In this document: positions 25,890 to 40,767 of the stretch, piece after piece
How positions within the stretch are numbered: the stretch's first letter is position 1
Layout: every line of letters starts with the position of its first letter
NCBI RefSeq assembly: GCF_040256395.1
Contig: NZ_CP158300.1
Span: 372,001 to 436,000, forward strand
Length of the DNA: 64,000 nt
Direction: 5' to 3'
From: Deinococcus sonorensis KR-87
GTDB lineage: Bacteria > Deinococcota > Deinococci > Deinococcales > Deinococcaceae
Translations under genes and position numbers: made by a program
Notes under the pieces: generated by a model
Seen by the model: only the letters and a program-made list of their open reading frames with translations
Told to the model about the DNA's origin: nothing
Database searches by the model: none

Positions 25890-26888
25890 ATGAGCAAAGT
25901 CACGATCAAGGACGTGGCCCGGCACGCGGGCGTGCAGCCGAGCACCGTGTCACGGGCCATCAACAACCACCCGCACATCCGGGCCACCACCAAGGCCCGG
26001 GTGCTGAGCAGCATTCAGGAACTCGGCTTCGTTCCGGACCGGGCCGCGCAGAGTTTCCGCACCGGCCGGACCCGCAGCATCAGCCTGCTGCTCCCGATCA
26101 CCGGCACCGACTTCTACGACCGCCTGATCAACAGCATTGACGAGGCGCTCGAGGCGTACGAGTACGACGCCGGCATCTTTCCGCTGCTGTCCGAACGACG
26201 GCTGGCCCGCTATCAGAATCCGGCCGCTCTGCCCTACCACACCGACGGCCTGGTGTACGCCTCCCTGAACCCCGAACAGCTGTACCACGACCCGCTGACC
26301 ATCCAGGGACTGCCGGCGGTGGTGTTCGAGGTGCCGAGCTCCCGCTACGACCACGTGACAGTCAACAACGAACTGGGCGGCAGCCTGGCGGCGCGCCACC
26401 TGCAGCGCCGGCCGGCCACGACGTTCGTCATCAATGTGGAGGAACGCTTCAACACCCCGTTCGCCAGTGGGGTCTTCCGGGAGCGGGTCCGGGGGTTCCG
26501 GGCCGCGCAGCGGGACGCCGGGCTGGACCTCCCGGATACGCACATTTTCACCAGCGACTTCACTCCGGAACGCGCCCATCAGGCGGCACGCCGGGCACTG
26601 CAGCAGCGCACCGGCCCGGTGAACATCTTCGTGACCTGCGACGTGTTCGCCCGGGCCCTGCTGGAGGAGGTCCGGCTGGCTGGCCTGACCCCCGGCGACG
26701 ACGTGCGGATCGTGGGCTTCGACGACGACCGGCAGGCCGAGGCGTCGGGGCTGACCACCCTGCACCAGCCGGTTGAGGAGATGGGCCGCACGCTGACCCG
26801 GCTGCTGATGGAGCGGATCGCCGACCCCAGCCTGCCGGTGCGGAGCGTGCAGTTCGACCCGGTGCTGAAGGTGCGCGGAACGGCCTGA
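25890..26888 (+). CDS. LacI-family transcriptional regulator, probably of the pullulanase
   Basis: A protein of 332 residues. The helix-turn-helix is KVTIKDVARHAGVQPSTVSRAINNHPHIRATTKARVLSSIQELGFVPD (about 3-50), then the hinge helix RAAQSFRTGRT. The sensor domain shows SISLLLPITGTDFYDRLINSIDEALEAYEYD and a terminal GLTTLHQPVEEMGRTLTRLLMERI. The middle lacks the usual AIFAxSD motif and reads NIFVTCDVFARALLEEVR. It is divergent from the pullulanase gene, with a GGAAnCGnTTCC palindrome between them, which suggests control by a maltodextrin-type inducer (inference). It is followed by a strong bidirectional terminator. Confidence 0.9.
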   Translation: MSKVTIKDVARHAGVQPSTVSRAINNHPHIRATTKARVLSSIQELGFVPDRAAQSFRTGRTRSISLLLPITGTDFYDRLINSIDEALEAYEYDAGIFPLLSERRLARYQNPAALPYHTDGLVYASLNPEQLYHDPLTIQGLPAVVFEVPSSRYDHVTVNNELGGSLAARHLQRRPATTFVINVEERFNTPFASGVFRERVRGFRAAQRDAGLDLPDTHIFTSDFTPERAHQAARRALQQRTGPVNIFVTCDVFARALLEEVRLAGLTPGDDVRIVGFDDDRQAEASGLTTLHQPVEEMGRTLTRLLMERIADPSLPVRSVQFDPVLKVRGTA

Positions 26889-26901
26889 GCCGCCGAACAG
26901 A

Positions 26902-26935
26902 AGAAGAGCACAGACCTGCGGGCCTGTGCTCTTCT
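26902..26935. terminator. Bidirectional terminator between LacI and gltD
   Basis: AGAAGAGCACAG (26902-26913) and CTGTGCTCTTCT (26924-26935) form a perfect 12-bp stem with a 10-nt loop. It is followed by a pyrimidine-rich CCTTCT on the plus strand and lies between convergent genes. Confidence 0.85.
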
Positions 26936-26946
26936 CCTTCTGCCGT

Positions 26947-28413
<1,467 letters not shown>

Positions 28414-28429
28414 GGGTATGCTCCTGCGC

Positions 28430-33193
<4,764 letters not shown>

Positions 33194-33397
33194 GTGGCGC
33201 TCCGATCTCGCTTCCGCATCAAGCGTCTCTGAGCTGAACGATACATGCCCCTTTGCCCCCTTGCCGGAAGTTGTTTATGTGTTCCTGACACTAAAGGGGT
33301 ACCGCCGCCAGATACCGTGCTTCATGAGACGGGCTGGGCTCGCTGGATCACGTGCTGGCGCGCATTCTTCCGGTGCGGATCTCGGCGACGCCAAACG

Positions 33398-33443
33398 CGG
33401 CCAGAGCGGATGCCCCCAATCAGGGGACCTCTCGCTCCGGCCG
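33398..33443 (-). terminator. Hairpin after the membrane hydrolase gene
   Basis: On the minus strand, arms CGGCCGGAGCG and CGCTCTGGCCG pair with one G-U wobble and enclose a second small CCCC/GGGG stem. It begins about 18 nt past the hydrolase stop and lies upstream of gltB. There is no T-run, so it may be a factor-assisted terminator or a 3' stabiliser. The 33194-33460 spacer otherwise shows nothing recognisable. Confidence 0.45.
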
Positions 33444-33460
33444 CTGTCGGGTGCCGGGTG

Positions 33461-35203
33461 TTACAGCGGCACCTGGGTGGCCTGTCCCGCCACGATGTAC
33501 CACGTCACGAACAGCGAGGCCACGAAGGCGCCCGCATAGATGCGGCCGGTGTGCCGGGCGAAGTAGCTCATGAAGATGCCCAGCAGCGCCAGGATCGGCA
33601 GGAACTGGATGGCCACGATGACATTCAGCGGCTCACCGGCCGAGAACAGCGCGCCGCGGGCAAACAGGGTGCCGTACTCCACCAGCAGGAACAACAGGAA
33701 TCCGCCGGCCATCAGCGCCACATTGACCAGCATGTTGTCGCGGCGGCTGCGGCGCATCTGACTGTGCAGCACGGTGGCGGCCATCAGGGTGTAGAGCGTG
33801 AACGGAATCAGGTAGCTCAGGAACATCCGGAACTGGCCGGTGTTCATCAGCTTCAGGCCCACGAACCAGAAGCGGTAATCCACCTTGAAGAAGAAGTCAG
33901 TGAGCGCCAGCGACAGGTAGCCCACCCCCACCGACGCCAGGGCCAGCAGGGCGGCCTTGCCCACCTCCGGCCCGGTGCGGTCTTCCGGCCCGCTCCGCCC
34001 GTCATCGGCCGCGCCGGAGGGCCGGGCCCGCGAGGTGGCGCGCCACACCAGGAACAGGATCAGGCTGATGACGGCGTTCAGGACGGCCCACAGCATGATC
34101 TCGTTGGTGATGGTCTGCGGCCACAGCCAGCCGGGCTTGATGATCCGGTCGGCGAGGTGGAAGAAAGGGAAGTAGGTGAACACCGGAATGGCCAGCATCA
34201 GCAGGGCGCCCACCCACCACGCGCCGCCCACCATGCCCCGCGGCTCGCCCGGCACGCGGTTCAGGCTGGCGAAGGTGCGGGTGTTGAGCAGCAGGCCGCC
34301 GGTCCCCAGCACCAGCAGCACGAAGCCGATCCAGCCGAGCGTGGTTCCGAATTCCTTCCAGGGCCAGATCTGGTTGCTGGCCGGGAGCGGCGTCCCGCCG
34401 GTCAGGGTCTGCTGGAACCAACGGACCGCGTCTCCGATGGCGGCGCGCGACAGGTGGTCGCCGGGGTGGGTGGTGGCTGGGGTGAACAGCATCCGGGCGG
34501 TGCCGGCCGCCACGTCGCCGTACATCCGGCCCGGCGTGATGGTCTCGGTGGTGCCGAAGACCTTCTTCAGTTTGTCGCTGCCGGTCACGTCCTGGGCGCG
34601 CGCCACGTTCCACATCAGCACCGAGAACTCGTCGTACCGGCTGTACACCAGGCCCAGATTGCGCGGGGCGGTGGGGGTGCCTTCCGGCGCAAAGCCGGAC
34701 CCAGTTGACGACCCTTCCAGCACCATGCTCCTGTACCCGTCCGGGAAGGCGGCAGCGGCGTTCAGGATGGTCCAGCCACCCATCGAGTGACCCTCCAGGC
34801 CGATGTTGTTCTTGTCCACCACGTCCAGGCTGCGCAGGTAGGCCAGCCCGGCCGGGCCGCCAAAGCCGTTGGCAAACGCGGGCGCGTCCGAGTAGCCGTG
34901 GCCCGCCTGATCCATTGAGAGCACCACGTAGCCGCGCCGGGCGAACTCGATGGCGAAATCCGTCTGCACCTCGCGCGAGTTGATGTAGCCGTGCACCGCC
35001 AGGATGCCGGGGGCCGGTTTGGCCGCCGTGACGCCTCTGGGGATGTACAGCAGCGCGCTCAGCTGGTTGCCGTTGGCGCCCATGAAGCGCACGTCGCGCA
35101 CCGCAATCGTGCGTCCGGCGGTCTGGGTCAGCGAGGCGATCAGCCCGCCCACCAGCACCAGCAGCACGCCCAGCCAGAACAAACCTGCGGGTCTTCTCAC
35201 CAT
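33461..35203 (-). CDS. Membrane protein with alpha/beta-hydrolase domain and multi-helix C-terminus
   Basis: A protein of 580 residues. One N-terminal membrane helix (about 8-28) is followed by an alpha/beta hydrolase domain (about 35-290). The oxyanion segment is LAVHGYINS, and the nucleophile elbow GLEGHSMGGWTIL is near 143. A late His (ATTHPGDHLS) is near 252. The remaining half has about seven hydrophobic helices, broken by a charged loop (RPSGAADDGRSGPEDRTGPE). An esterase or acyl-transfer role near the membrane is possible, but the substrate is unknown. An AGGAG site precedes the start. The promoter carries two palindromes typical of TetR-type control, yet no TetR gene is adjacent. Confidence 0.8.
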   Translation of the reverse strand: MVRRPAGLFWLGVLLVLVGGLIASLTQTAGRTIAVRDVRFMGANGNQLSALLYIPRGVTAAKPAPGILAVHGYINSREVQTDFAIEFARRGYVVLSMDQAGHGYSDAPAFANGFGGPAGLAYLRSLDVVDKNNIGLEGHSMGGWTILNAAAAFPDGYRSMVLEGSSTGSGFAPEGTPTAPRNLGLVYSRYDEFSVLMWNVARAQDVTGSDKLKKVFGTTETITPGRMYGDVAAGTARMLFTPATTHPGDHLSRAAIGDAVRWFQQTLTGGTPLPASNQIWPWKEFGTTLGWIGFVLLVLGTGGLLLNTRTFASLNRVPGEPRGMVGGAWWVGALLMLAIPVFTYFPFFHLADRIIKPGWLWPQTITNEIMLWAVLNAVISLILFLVWRATSRARPSGAADDGRSGPEDRTGPEVGKAALLALASVGVGYLSLALTDFFFKVDYRFWFVGLKLMNTGQFRMFLSYLIPFTLYTLMAATVLHSQMRRSRRDNMLVNVALMAGGFLLFLLVEYGTLFARGALFSAGEPLNVIVAIQFLPILALLGIFMSYFARHTGRIYAGAFVASLFVTWYIVAGQATQVPL

Positions 35204-35356
35204 GTACCGTTCTTTCTCCTGCGTCAGGCAGGTCCGCTGGAAGGCCTGGCGGCCGGGCGCAGCAGACCCGCGCAGGCCTGCGCCGCTGCCACGTCACCGG
35301 AGCCAGCCACGGCCGGAAACCCCTACGACTCCTTGTGTTCCAGCTGATCTGACCAT

Positions 35357-35396
35357 CTGTCGAACAGAATGTCAAGCCTTATGAACATCTGTTCAT
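35357..35396 (-). promoter_or_regulatory. Promoter with two TetR-type palindromes
   Basis: On the minus strand TTGACA (35375-35370) and TCAGAT (35352-35347) are 17 bp apart. CTGTTCGACAG (35367-35357) fills the spacer, and ATGAACAGATGTTCAT (35396-35381) lies just upstream of the -35. Both share CTGT/ACAG- and GAACA-type half-sites. A dimeric repressor bound to the spacer site would block the hydrolase gene. The second site could also affect the divergent thiolase promoter. Confidence 0.6.
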
Positions 35397-35469
35397 GACA
35401 CCCGGCGCACTAGCACTGGACCGCCCCCGACACGGCTTGTAGTCTGTACGGGATAGCCGGCCTTCAGCA

Positions 35470-35507
35470 GCGGACGACCGCCCCAAACGAACGTGGGGCG
35501 GTTCCGC
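35470..35507 (+). ncRNA. Stem-loop in the thiolase 5' leader
   Basis: ACCGCCCC (35477-35484) and GGGGCGGT (35495-35502) form a perfect stem around AAACGAACGT, extended by GCGGA/TCCGC across a 2-nt bulge. It ends 25 nt before the thiolase ATG and has no T-run. Possible roles are mRNA stability or conditional control. None is shown. Confidence 0.45.
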
Positions 35508-35532
35508 TGCGGGCCGTACGAAAGGGACGTAT

Positions 35533-36795
<1,263 letters not shown>

Positions 36796-36806
36796 CTGGT
36801 TTCGCC

Positions 36807-38054
36807 GTGGATCCGCTGCGCGAGCTGCTGCGGGCGACCTTTCAGGCCGCCGTGCAGGCCAGCCAGCCGGACCGGGTGCTGGCGAACCTGACGCTCCCGG
36901 AAGTGCGGGGCCGCACGGTGCTGGTCAGCGTGGGCAAGGCAGCGCCGGGCATGGCCGCCGCCGTGATGGGGCAGCTGCACGGCCCTGTCAGCGGCGTGGT
37001 GGTGGCGCCGCACGCCCAGGCCACCGGTTCGCTGCCGGGGCTGCACGTCCTCGGGGCAGGGCATCCGACGCCCGATGAGGGCAGCGTCCGGGCCGGCGCG
37101 GCGGTGCTGGACGCTGTGCGGGCACTCTCGCCGGACGACCTGCTGCTGTGCCTGATCTCCGGAGGGGCCTCGGCGCTGCTGTGTGCCCCGGCCGGCGTCA
37201 CGCTGGACCAGAAGGCGGACCTGACCCGGCAGCTGCTCGCGTCCGGCGCAAGTATTCAGCAGATCAACGTGGTCCGCAAGCACCTCTCCCGCGTCAAGGG
37301 AGGGCAGCTGGCGCGGGCGGCGGCCCCAGCCCGTGTGGTCTCGCTGGTGCTGTCGGATGTGGTGGGCGACGATCTGTCGAGCATCGCCAGCGGCCCCACC
37401 GCGCCGGACCCCAGCAGCGACCGGGACGCCCTGGCAGTGCTGGAGGCCTTTGGGCTGCGGGCGCCGGAAGCCCGGGTCTGGCTGACCGAGGGGGCGGCCG
37501 GGCTGCACCCCGACACGCCCAAGCCGGACGACCCTCTATTTGAGCGGGTCACGCACCGGATCGTGGGGCGAAACCGCACGGCGCTGGAGGCGGCCGCAGC
37601 CCACCTGCAGCAGGCCGGATGGCCGGCCCGCATCTGGCGGGACGACGTGACCGGTCCGGCCCGGGAGGCAGCCCGGCAGCACGCCCAGCTGGCGAGGGAA
37701 CTGGACCCCGGCGAGGCGCTGCTGAGCGGCGGCGAAACCACCACCGTGGTGCGACCCGGCGCAGGGCGCGGCGGACGGAACCTGGAATTTCTGCTGGCAC
37801 TGGCGCTGGAGGATACCGGGGTGTACGCGCTGGCCGCCGACTCGGACGGCCTTGACGGCAGCAGCGACGCGGCCGGAGCAATCCTGACCCCCGACACCCT
37901 GGCCCGCGCGGCGCGGCTGGGCCTGGACGCCCGCGCGTCTCTGGACGGCAGCGACGCGCACGGCTTCTTCGGGCGGCTGGGCGACCTGATCCGCTGCGGC
38001 CCGACTGGCACCAACGTCAACGATGTGCGCTGCCTGCTGCGCGCGCCCAGCTGA
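36807..38054 (+). CDS. Glycerate 2-kinase, GckA/MOFRL family
   Basis: A protein of 415 residues of the DUF4147/MOFRL type that phosphorylates D-glycerate at C2. The N-terminal domain has VSVGKAAPGMAAAVMG near 40, LISGGASALLCAP near 117 and the conserved NVVRKHLSRVKGGQLARAA near 152. The C-terminal MOFRL domain holds LLSGGETTTVVRPGAGRGGRNLEFLLALAL near 310 and ALAADSDGLDGSSDAAGA near 345. It links serine-cycle or glycolate-derived glycerate to central metabolism. The start is GTG without a clear ribosome-binding site, 11 nt behind the thiolase stop. Confidence 0.92.
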   Translation: MDPLRELLRATFQAAVQASQPDRVLANLTLPEVRGRTVLVSVGKAAPGMAAAVMGQLHGPVSGVVVAPHAQATGSLPGLHVLGAGHPTPDEGSVRAGAAVLDAVRALSPDDLLLCLISGGASALLCAPAGVTLDQKADLTRQLLASGASIQQINVVRKHLSRVKGGQLARAAAPARVVSLVLSDVVGDDLSSIASGPTAPDPSSDRDALAVLEAFGLRAPEARVWLTEGAAGLHPDTPKPDDPLFERVTHRIVGRNRTALEAAAAHLQQAGWPARIWRDDVTGPAREAARQHAQLARELDPGEALLSGGETTTVVRPGAGRGGRNLEFLLALALEDTGVYALAADSDGLDGSSDAAGAILTPDTLARAARLGLDARASLDGSDAHGFFGRLGDLIRCGPTGTNVNDVRCLLRAPS

Positions 38055-38131
38055 CCCCTCCGGATGGTGGGGATGCCGGCCCCGCCGTTCGCCCGGCGCG
38101 GCGGCCCGGGGGCCCGGCGCATCCTGGGGAC

Positions 38132-39088
38132 ATGACAAACACAACGATTCAGGATCTTTCTTCCGGGCTGGCCGACACGGTCGAAACCGCCAGCCGCAGC
38201 GTGGTGATGGTGCTGGGCGGCCGCCCCGTCAGCGGCACCGTGGTGGCTCCGGGCCAGGTGCTCACCGCCGCCCACGTGCTGCACGACGACGACGTGAAGG
38301 TGCGGACTGCCGATGGCCGCGAGCTGAGCGCCACCGTGGCCGGCCGCGACCCTGCCACCGATCTGGCCCTGCTGCGGGTGGACGGGCTGGACCTCGAACC
38401 GCTGGCGGCGGCCGGGGAGCTGCGGGTAGGTGAGCTGCTGCTGGCCGTGGGCCGGCCAACACACGGTGTCCAGGCCAGCCTGGGGCTGGTGCAGCGCCGG
38501 CCCGAACGCGGCTGGATGCCGGCCGGGGCCGAGCCGTTCCGCGGCGTGACCGGCGGAGCGCTGGTCAGCGCAGCCGGTCAGCTGGTGGGCGTGCTGAACG
38601 CCGGCGTGCAGCGCGGCACGCTGCTGGCGGTGCCGGTCGAGCGGGCCATGAAGGTGGCGGCGCTGCTGGCGCAGGACGGCCGGGTGCCGCGCGGGTACCT
38701 GGGCGTGGCGACCCAGCCGGTGCATTTCCCGGAAGAGCGGGAGCCACAGGTGCCTGGAGCTCAGGAGGAGCAGCGGCGTGGCCCCGGCCCGCGCGGCGAC
38801 TTCGGTCCGCGTGGCGGTCCCCGTGGTCCGTGGGGCCGGGAGGGCGGGCCGCGCGGGCCCCGGCGTGGCCGGGTGGGCCTGACGGTGGTGCAGCTGGACG
38901 AGGGCAGCCCGGCTGCCCAGGCGGGTCTGCTGAAGGGCGACGTGCTGCTGGCCGTGGACGGTGACGCGATCCGTCATCCGCACGAACTGACGGCGCAGGT
39001 GCGGGAGCGGGCGGGCGAGGCCCTGACGCTGCGGGTGCTGCGCGGCGGCCAGGAACACGACGTGACGCTGACGGTGGGAGAGCGCTGA
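38132..39088 (+). CDS. HtrA/S1C-like protease with PDZ domain, catalytic Ser replaced by Thr
   Basis: A protein of 318 residues. The chymotrypsin-fold half retains the catalytic His (LTAAHVLHDD near 47) and Asp (DPATDLALLRVDG near 77). The nucleophile position in the usual GNSGGPL is GVTGGAL near 138, so the Ser codon is a Thr codon (ACC). A 40-residue Gly/Arg/Pro-rich linker (about 205-245) joins a PDZ domain (GLTVVQLDEGSPAAQAGLLKGDVLLAVDGDAIRHPHEL). There is no signal peptide or N-terminal membrane anchor, unlike classic DegP. It may be a pseudoprotease scaffold, or Thr may act as nucleophile at low rate. The next gene, a LuxR-type regulator, follows after 2 or 26 nt depending on its start. 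Confidence 0.85.
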   Translation: MTNTTIQDLSSGLADTVETASRSVVMVLGGRPVSGTVVAPGQVLTAAHVLHDDDVKVRTADGRELSATVAGRDPATDLALLRVDGLDLEPLAAAGELRVGELLLAVGRPTHGVQASLGLVQRRPERGWMPAGAEPFRGVTGGALVSAAGQLVGVLNAGVQRGTLLAVPVERAMKVAALLAQDGRVPRGYLGVATQPVHFPEEREPQVPGAQEEQRRGPGPRGDFGPRGGPRGPWGREGGPRGPRRGRVGLTVVQLDEGSPAAQAGLLKGDVLLAVDGDAIRHPHELTAQVRERAGEALTLRVLRGGQEHDVTLTVGER

Positions 39089-39103
39089 GCATGGCCCAGC
39101 CGG

Positions 39104-39114
39104 TACCATCCGGT
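39104..39114 (+). promoter_or_regulatory. Leaderless-type -10 box (TACCAT)
   Basis: TACCAT (39104-39109) lies 5 nt before the ATG at 39115. It favours that start over an ATG at 39091 and would allow the regulator to be expressed apart from the upstream protease-like gene. Confidence 0.4.
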
Positions 39115-39711
39115 ATGGCGACCCGGGCGGCATCCGGCTCCTTCCCCACCGTGCAGGTCGCGGTGGGGTCCGGGCTGTTGCGGGCGGGGCTGCAGGCCCT
39201 GCTGACCCAGGCGGGGGTGCCGCTGGTGCTGTCCGGCGGCGAGGTGCTGCTGATTGACGACAGCTGGCTGCCGGACCCGGCCCTGGCCGGCACGCCGGGC
39301 GGGGTGGTGGCGCTCGGCTCGGTGGTGTGGGCCAGCCTGCTGCCGGAGCTGGTGGTGGGCGGCTGGGCGGCCCTGCCGGCCGACCCGGCTCCGGCCGAAC
39401 TGCTGGCGGCGGTGCTGGGTGCGGCCGCGGGGCTGGCGGTGCTTCCGGCAGCCCTGGCGCGCCGCCTGGACAGCGAGCCGGACGACGAGCCGCTGGAGTT
39501 GCCGCTGGAGGAAGTCAGCCTAACTCCCCGCGAGCGGGAGGTGCTGCGCCTGCTGGCGGAGGGGCTGAGCAACAAACGGCTGGCACGCGCGCTGGGGGTG
39601 GCGGAAAGCACCGTGAAATTCCACGTGCAGGCGGTCTACAGCAAGCTGGAGGTGGCGAGCCGCACAGCCGCCGTCACCCGCGGCATCCAGCTGGGGCTGG
39701 TGAGCGTCTAA
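39115..39711 (+). CDS. LuxR-type transcriptional regulator with degenerate receiver domain
   Basis: A protein of 198 residues from the ATG at 39115 (206 if ATG 39091 is used). The C-terminal helix-turn-helix is textbook LuxR/FixJ: SLTPREREVLRLLAEGLSNKRLARALGVAESTVKFHVQAVYSKLEVASRTAAVTRGIQLGL. The N-terminal half has the size and start (VQVAVGSGLLRAGLQALLTQAG) of a NarL-type receiver. The acidic metal-binding pair is missing (AVGSG), although VLLIDDS could supply the phospho-acceptor Asp. Phosphorylation control is therefore doubtful. It stands next to the HtrA-like gene and a functional link is likely but unproven. No histidine kinase is nearby. Confidence 0.85.
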   Translation: MATRAASGSFPTVQVAVGSGLLRAGLQALLTQAGVPLVLSGGEVLLIDDSWLPDPALAGTPGGVVALGSVVWASLLPELVVGGWAALPADPAPAELLAAVLGAAAGLAVLPAALARRLDSEPDDEPLELPLEEVSLTPREREVLRLLAEGLSNKRLARALGVAESTVKFHVQAVYSKLEVASRTAAVTRGIQLGLVSV

Positions 39712-39841
39712 GGGCACGGGGAGCATACGGTTTCGAACGCCTGCAGCTGTGCACGGGGAAGCGTTGCGTGGGGGCCAGGTCGGAACCGTGGCTTTTGGGC
39801 CTTGCCTTTCCGATCATCGGCGGCCTCATCGAGCCCACTCG

Positions 39842-39866
39842 ACGCCGCTCGTCACTCGTGCGGCGT
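39842..39866. terminator. Hairpin between convergent regulator and phosphotransferase genes
   Basis: ACGCCGC (39842-39848) and GCGGCGT (39860-39866) pair around an 11-nt loop just before the stop of the minus-strand phosphotransferase. There is no T-run and the evidence as a terminator is weak. Confidence 0.35.
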
Positions 39867-39869
39867 GAC

Positions 39870-40661
39870 TCAGAAGAGCAGCGCGAGTTCCACGAAGTAC
39901 GCTGCCTCTGCGGGCGTCAGTCGCCCCGCCGGTCCATATCCCTCAGCAAAGGCCGCCTGATCGGCCCGTGTCAGGCCATGCATCGCCACCGCCACGTCGG
40001 AGCGCGGGTCACCGACCTCCGCGAACGACCAGTCGATCAGGCCCGTGACGCGCCCGCCCTCGGTCATCACATTGACCAGGAACAGATCACCGTGGATGAA
40101 TGCCAGCGCGACGGGCGCGGGTGGCCGGTTCCGTCGCGGGTCGAACCGCGCCACGTCCGCCGCTGGGTTCAGGCGCCTCGCGGAGGCCAGCACCGTCTCC
40201 AGACAGTCGTGGCCACCTAAGCCAGGAGGGGGCGGCGTGGCGTGCAGCCGCGCCAAGTGTGCACCAAAGTTTGTGAGGAGCGCTGTGCGCCCCGCACGGT
40301 CGAGCTCGGCACCGAGCGCCGCCTCCAGGGTTATGCCGGGCAGGCGACGGGTCATAAGCCAGCCTTCCAGCCCGGCCGATGCGGCCCGCTCGAGGAACAG
40401 CAGGGGCTCAGGGGCCGGCACGCCCAGCGGGTGGACGGCACAGAGCGCGCGATGCTCGCGCCGGATCACCTCCAGGTGTGGTCCGACAGAGCGCTTGAGC
40501 ACCACGGGGCGGCCGCTGGCGTCGAGCGCGAAGGCGACGCGGGAGGTGCGGCCCTGCCGCGGAGGCTCCTGAAGCGGCGTGTCGGCGGCGAGCATCGCCC
40601 GGACCTCATCCGGAAGGTCGGCGAGCGTCAGGGACACGGCGTACGGGCGCGGGGGCTCCAT
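39870..40661 (-). CDS. APH-fold phosphotransferase
   Basis: A protein of 263 residues. N-lobe strands include VAFALDASGRPVVLKRSVG. The helical linker has MTRRLPGITLEAAL, the catalytic loop FIHGDLFLVNVM (HGDxxxxN) is near 196, and the metal site LIDWSFAEVGDPRSDVAVAM is near 218. The start at 40661 is chosen over a longer frame because AATACT lies 6 nt upstream and the extra residues are low-complexity. The fold is shared by aminoglycoside and macrolide kinases, fructosamine kinases and choline kinases. The substrate is unknown. It is divergent from a nucleotidyltransferase gene. Confidence 0.82.
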   Translation of the reverse strand: MEPPRPYAVSLTLADLPDEVRAMLAADTPLQEPPRQGRTSRVAFALDASGRPVVLKRSVGPHLEVIRREHRALCAVHPLGVPAPEPLLFLERAASAGLEGWLMTRRLPGITLEAALGAELDRAGRTALLTNFGAHLARLHATPPPPGLGGHDCLETVLASARRLNPAADVARFDPRRNRPPAPVALAFIHGDLFLVNVMTEGGRVTGLIDWSFAEVGDPRSDVAVAMHGLTRADQAAFAEGYGPAGRLTPAEAAYFVELALLF

Positions 40662-40673
40662 GCGCCCAGTATT
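40662..40673 (-). promoter_or_regulatory. Leaderless-type -10 box (AATACT)
   Basis: AATACT (40673-40668 on the minus strand) lies 6 nt before the ATG at 40661. The match to TATAAT is partial, but the spacing is that of the other leaderless starts. Confidence 0.4.
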
Positions 40674-40755
40674 CACGGGCGCGGCAGCAGAGCCAGCAGG
40701 AGCACACCTCACGTGTTGACCTCGCCCTGGACCCACTCCCCTTCCTGGCAGCCGC

Positions 40756-40767
40756 TAAGCTGACCGG
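40756..40767 (+). promoter_or_regulatory. Leaderless-type -10 box (TAAGCT)
   Basis: TAAGCT (40756-40761) lies 6 nt before the ATG at 40768, with no Shine-Dalgarno sequence. Confidence 0.5.

Noticed and set aside
35380..35398. DdrO/PprI radiation-response motif (RDRM)
   Set aside because: TTATG followed by a palindrome looked similar, but the second half is CATGA after 10 bases rather than CATAA after 7. A TetR-type operator explains it better.
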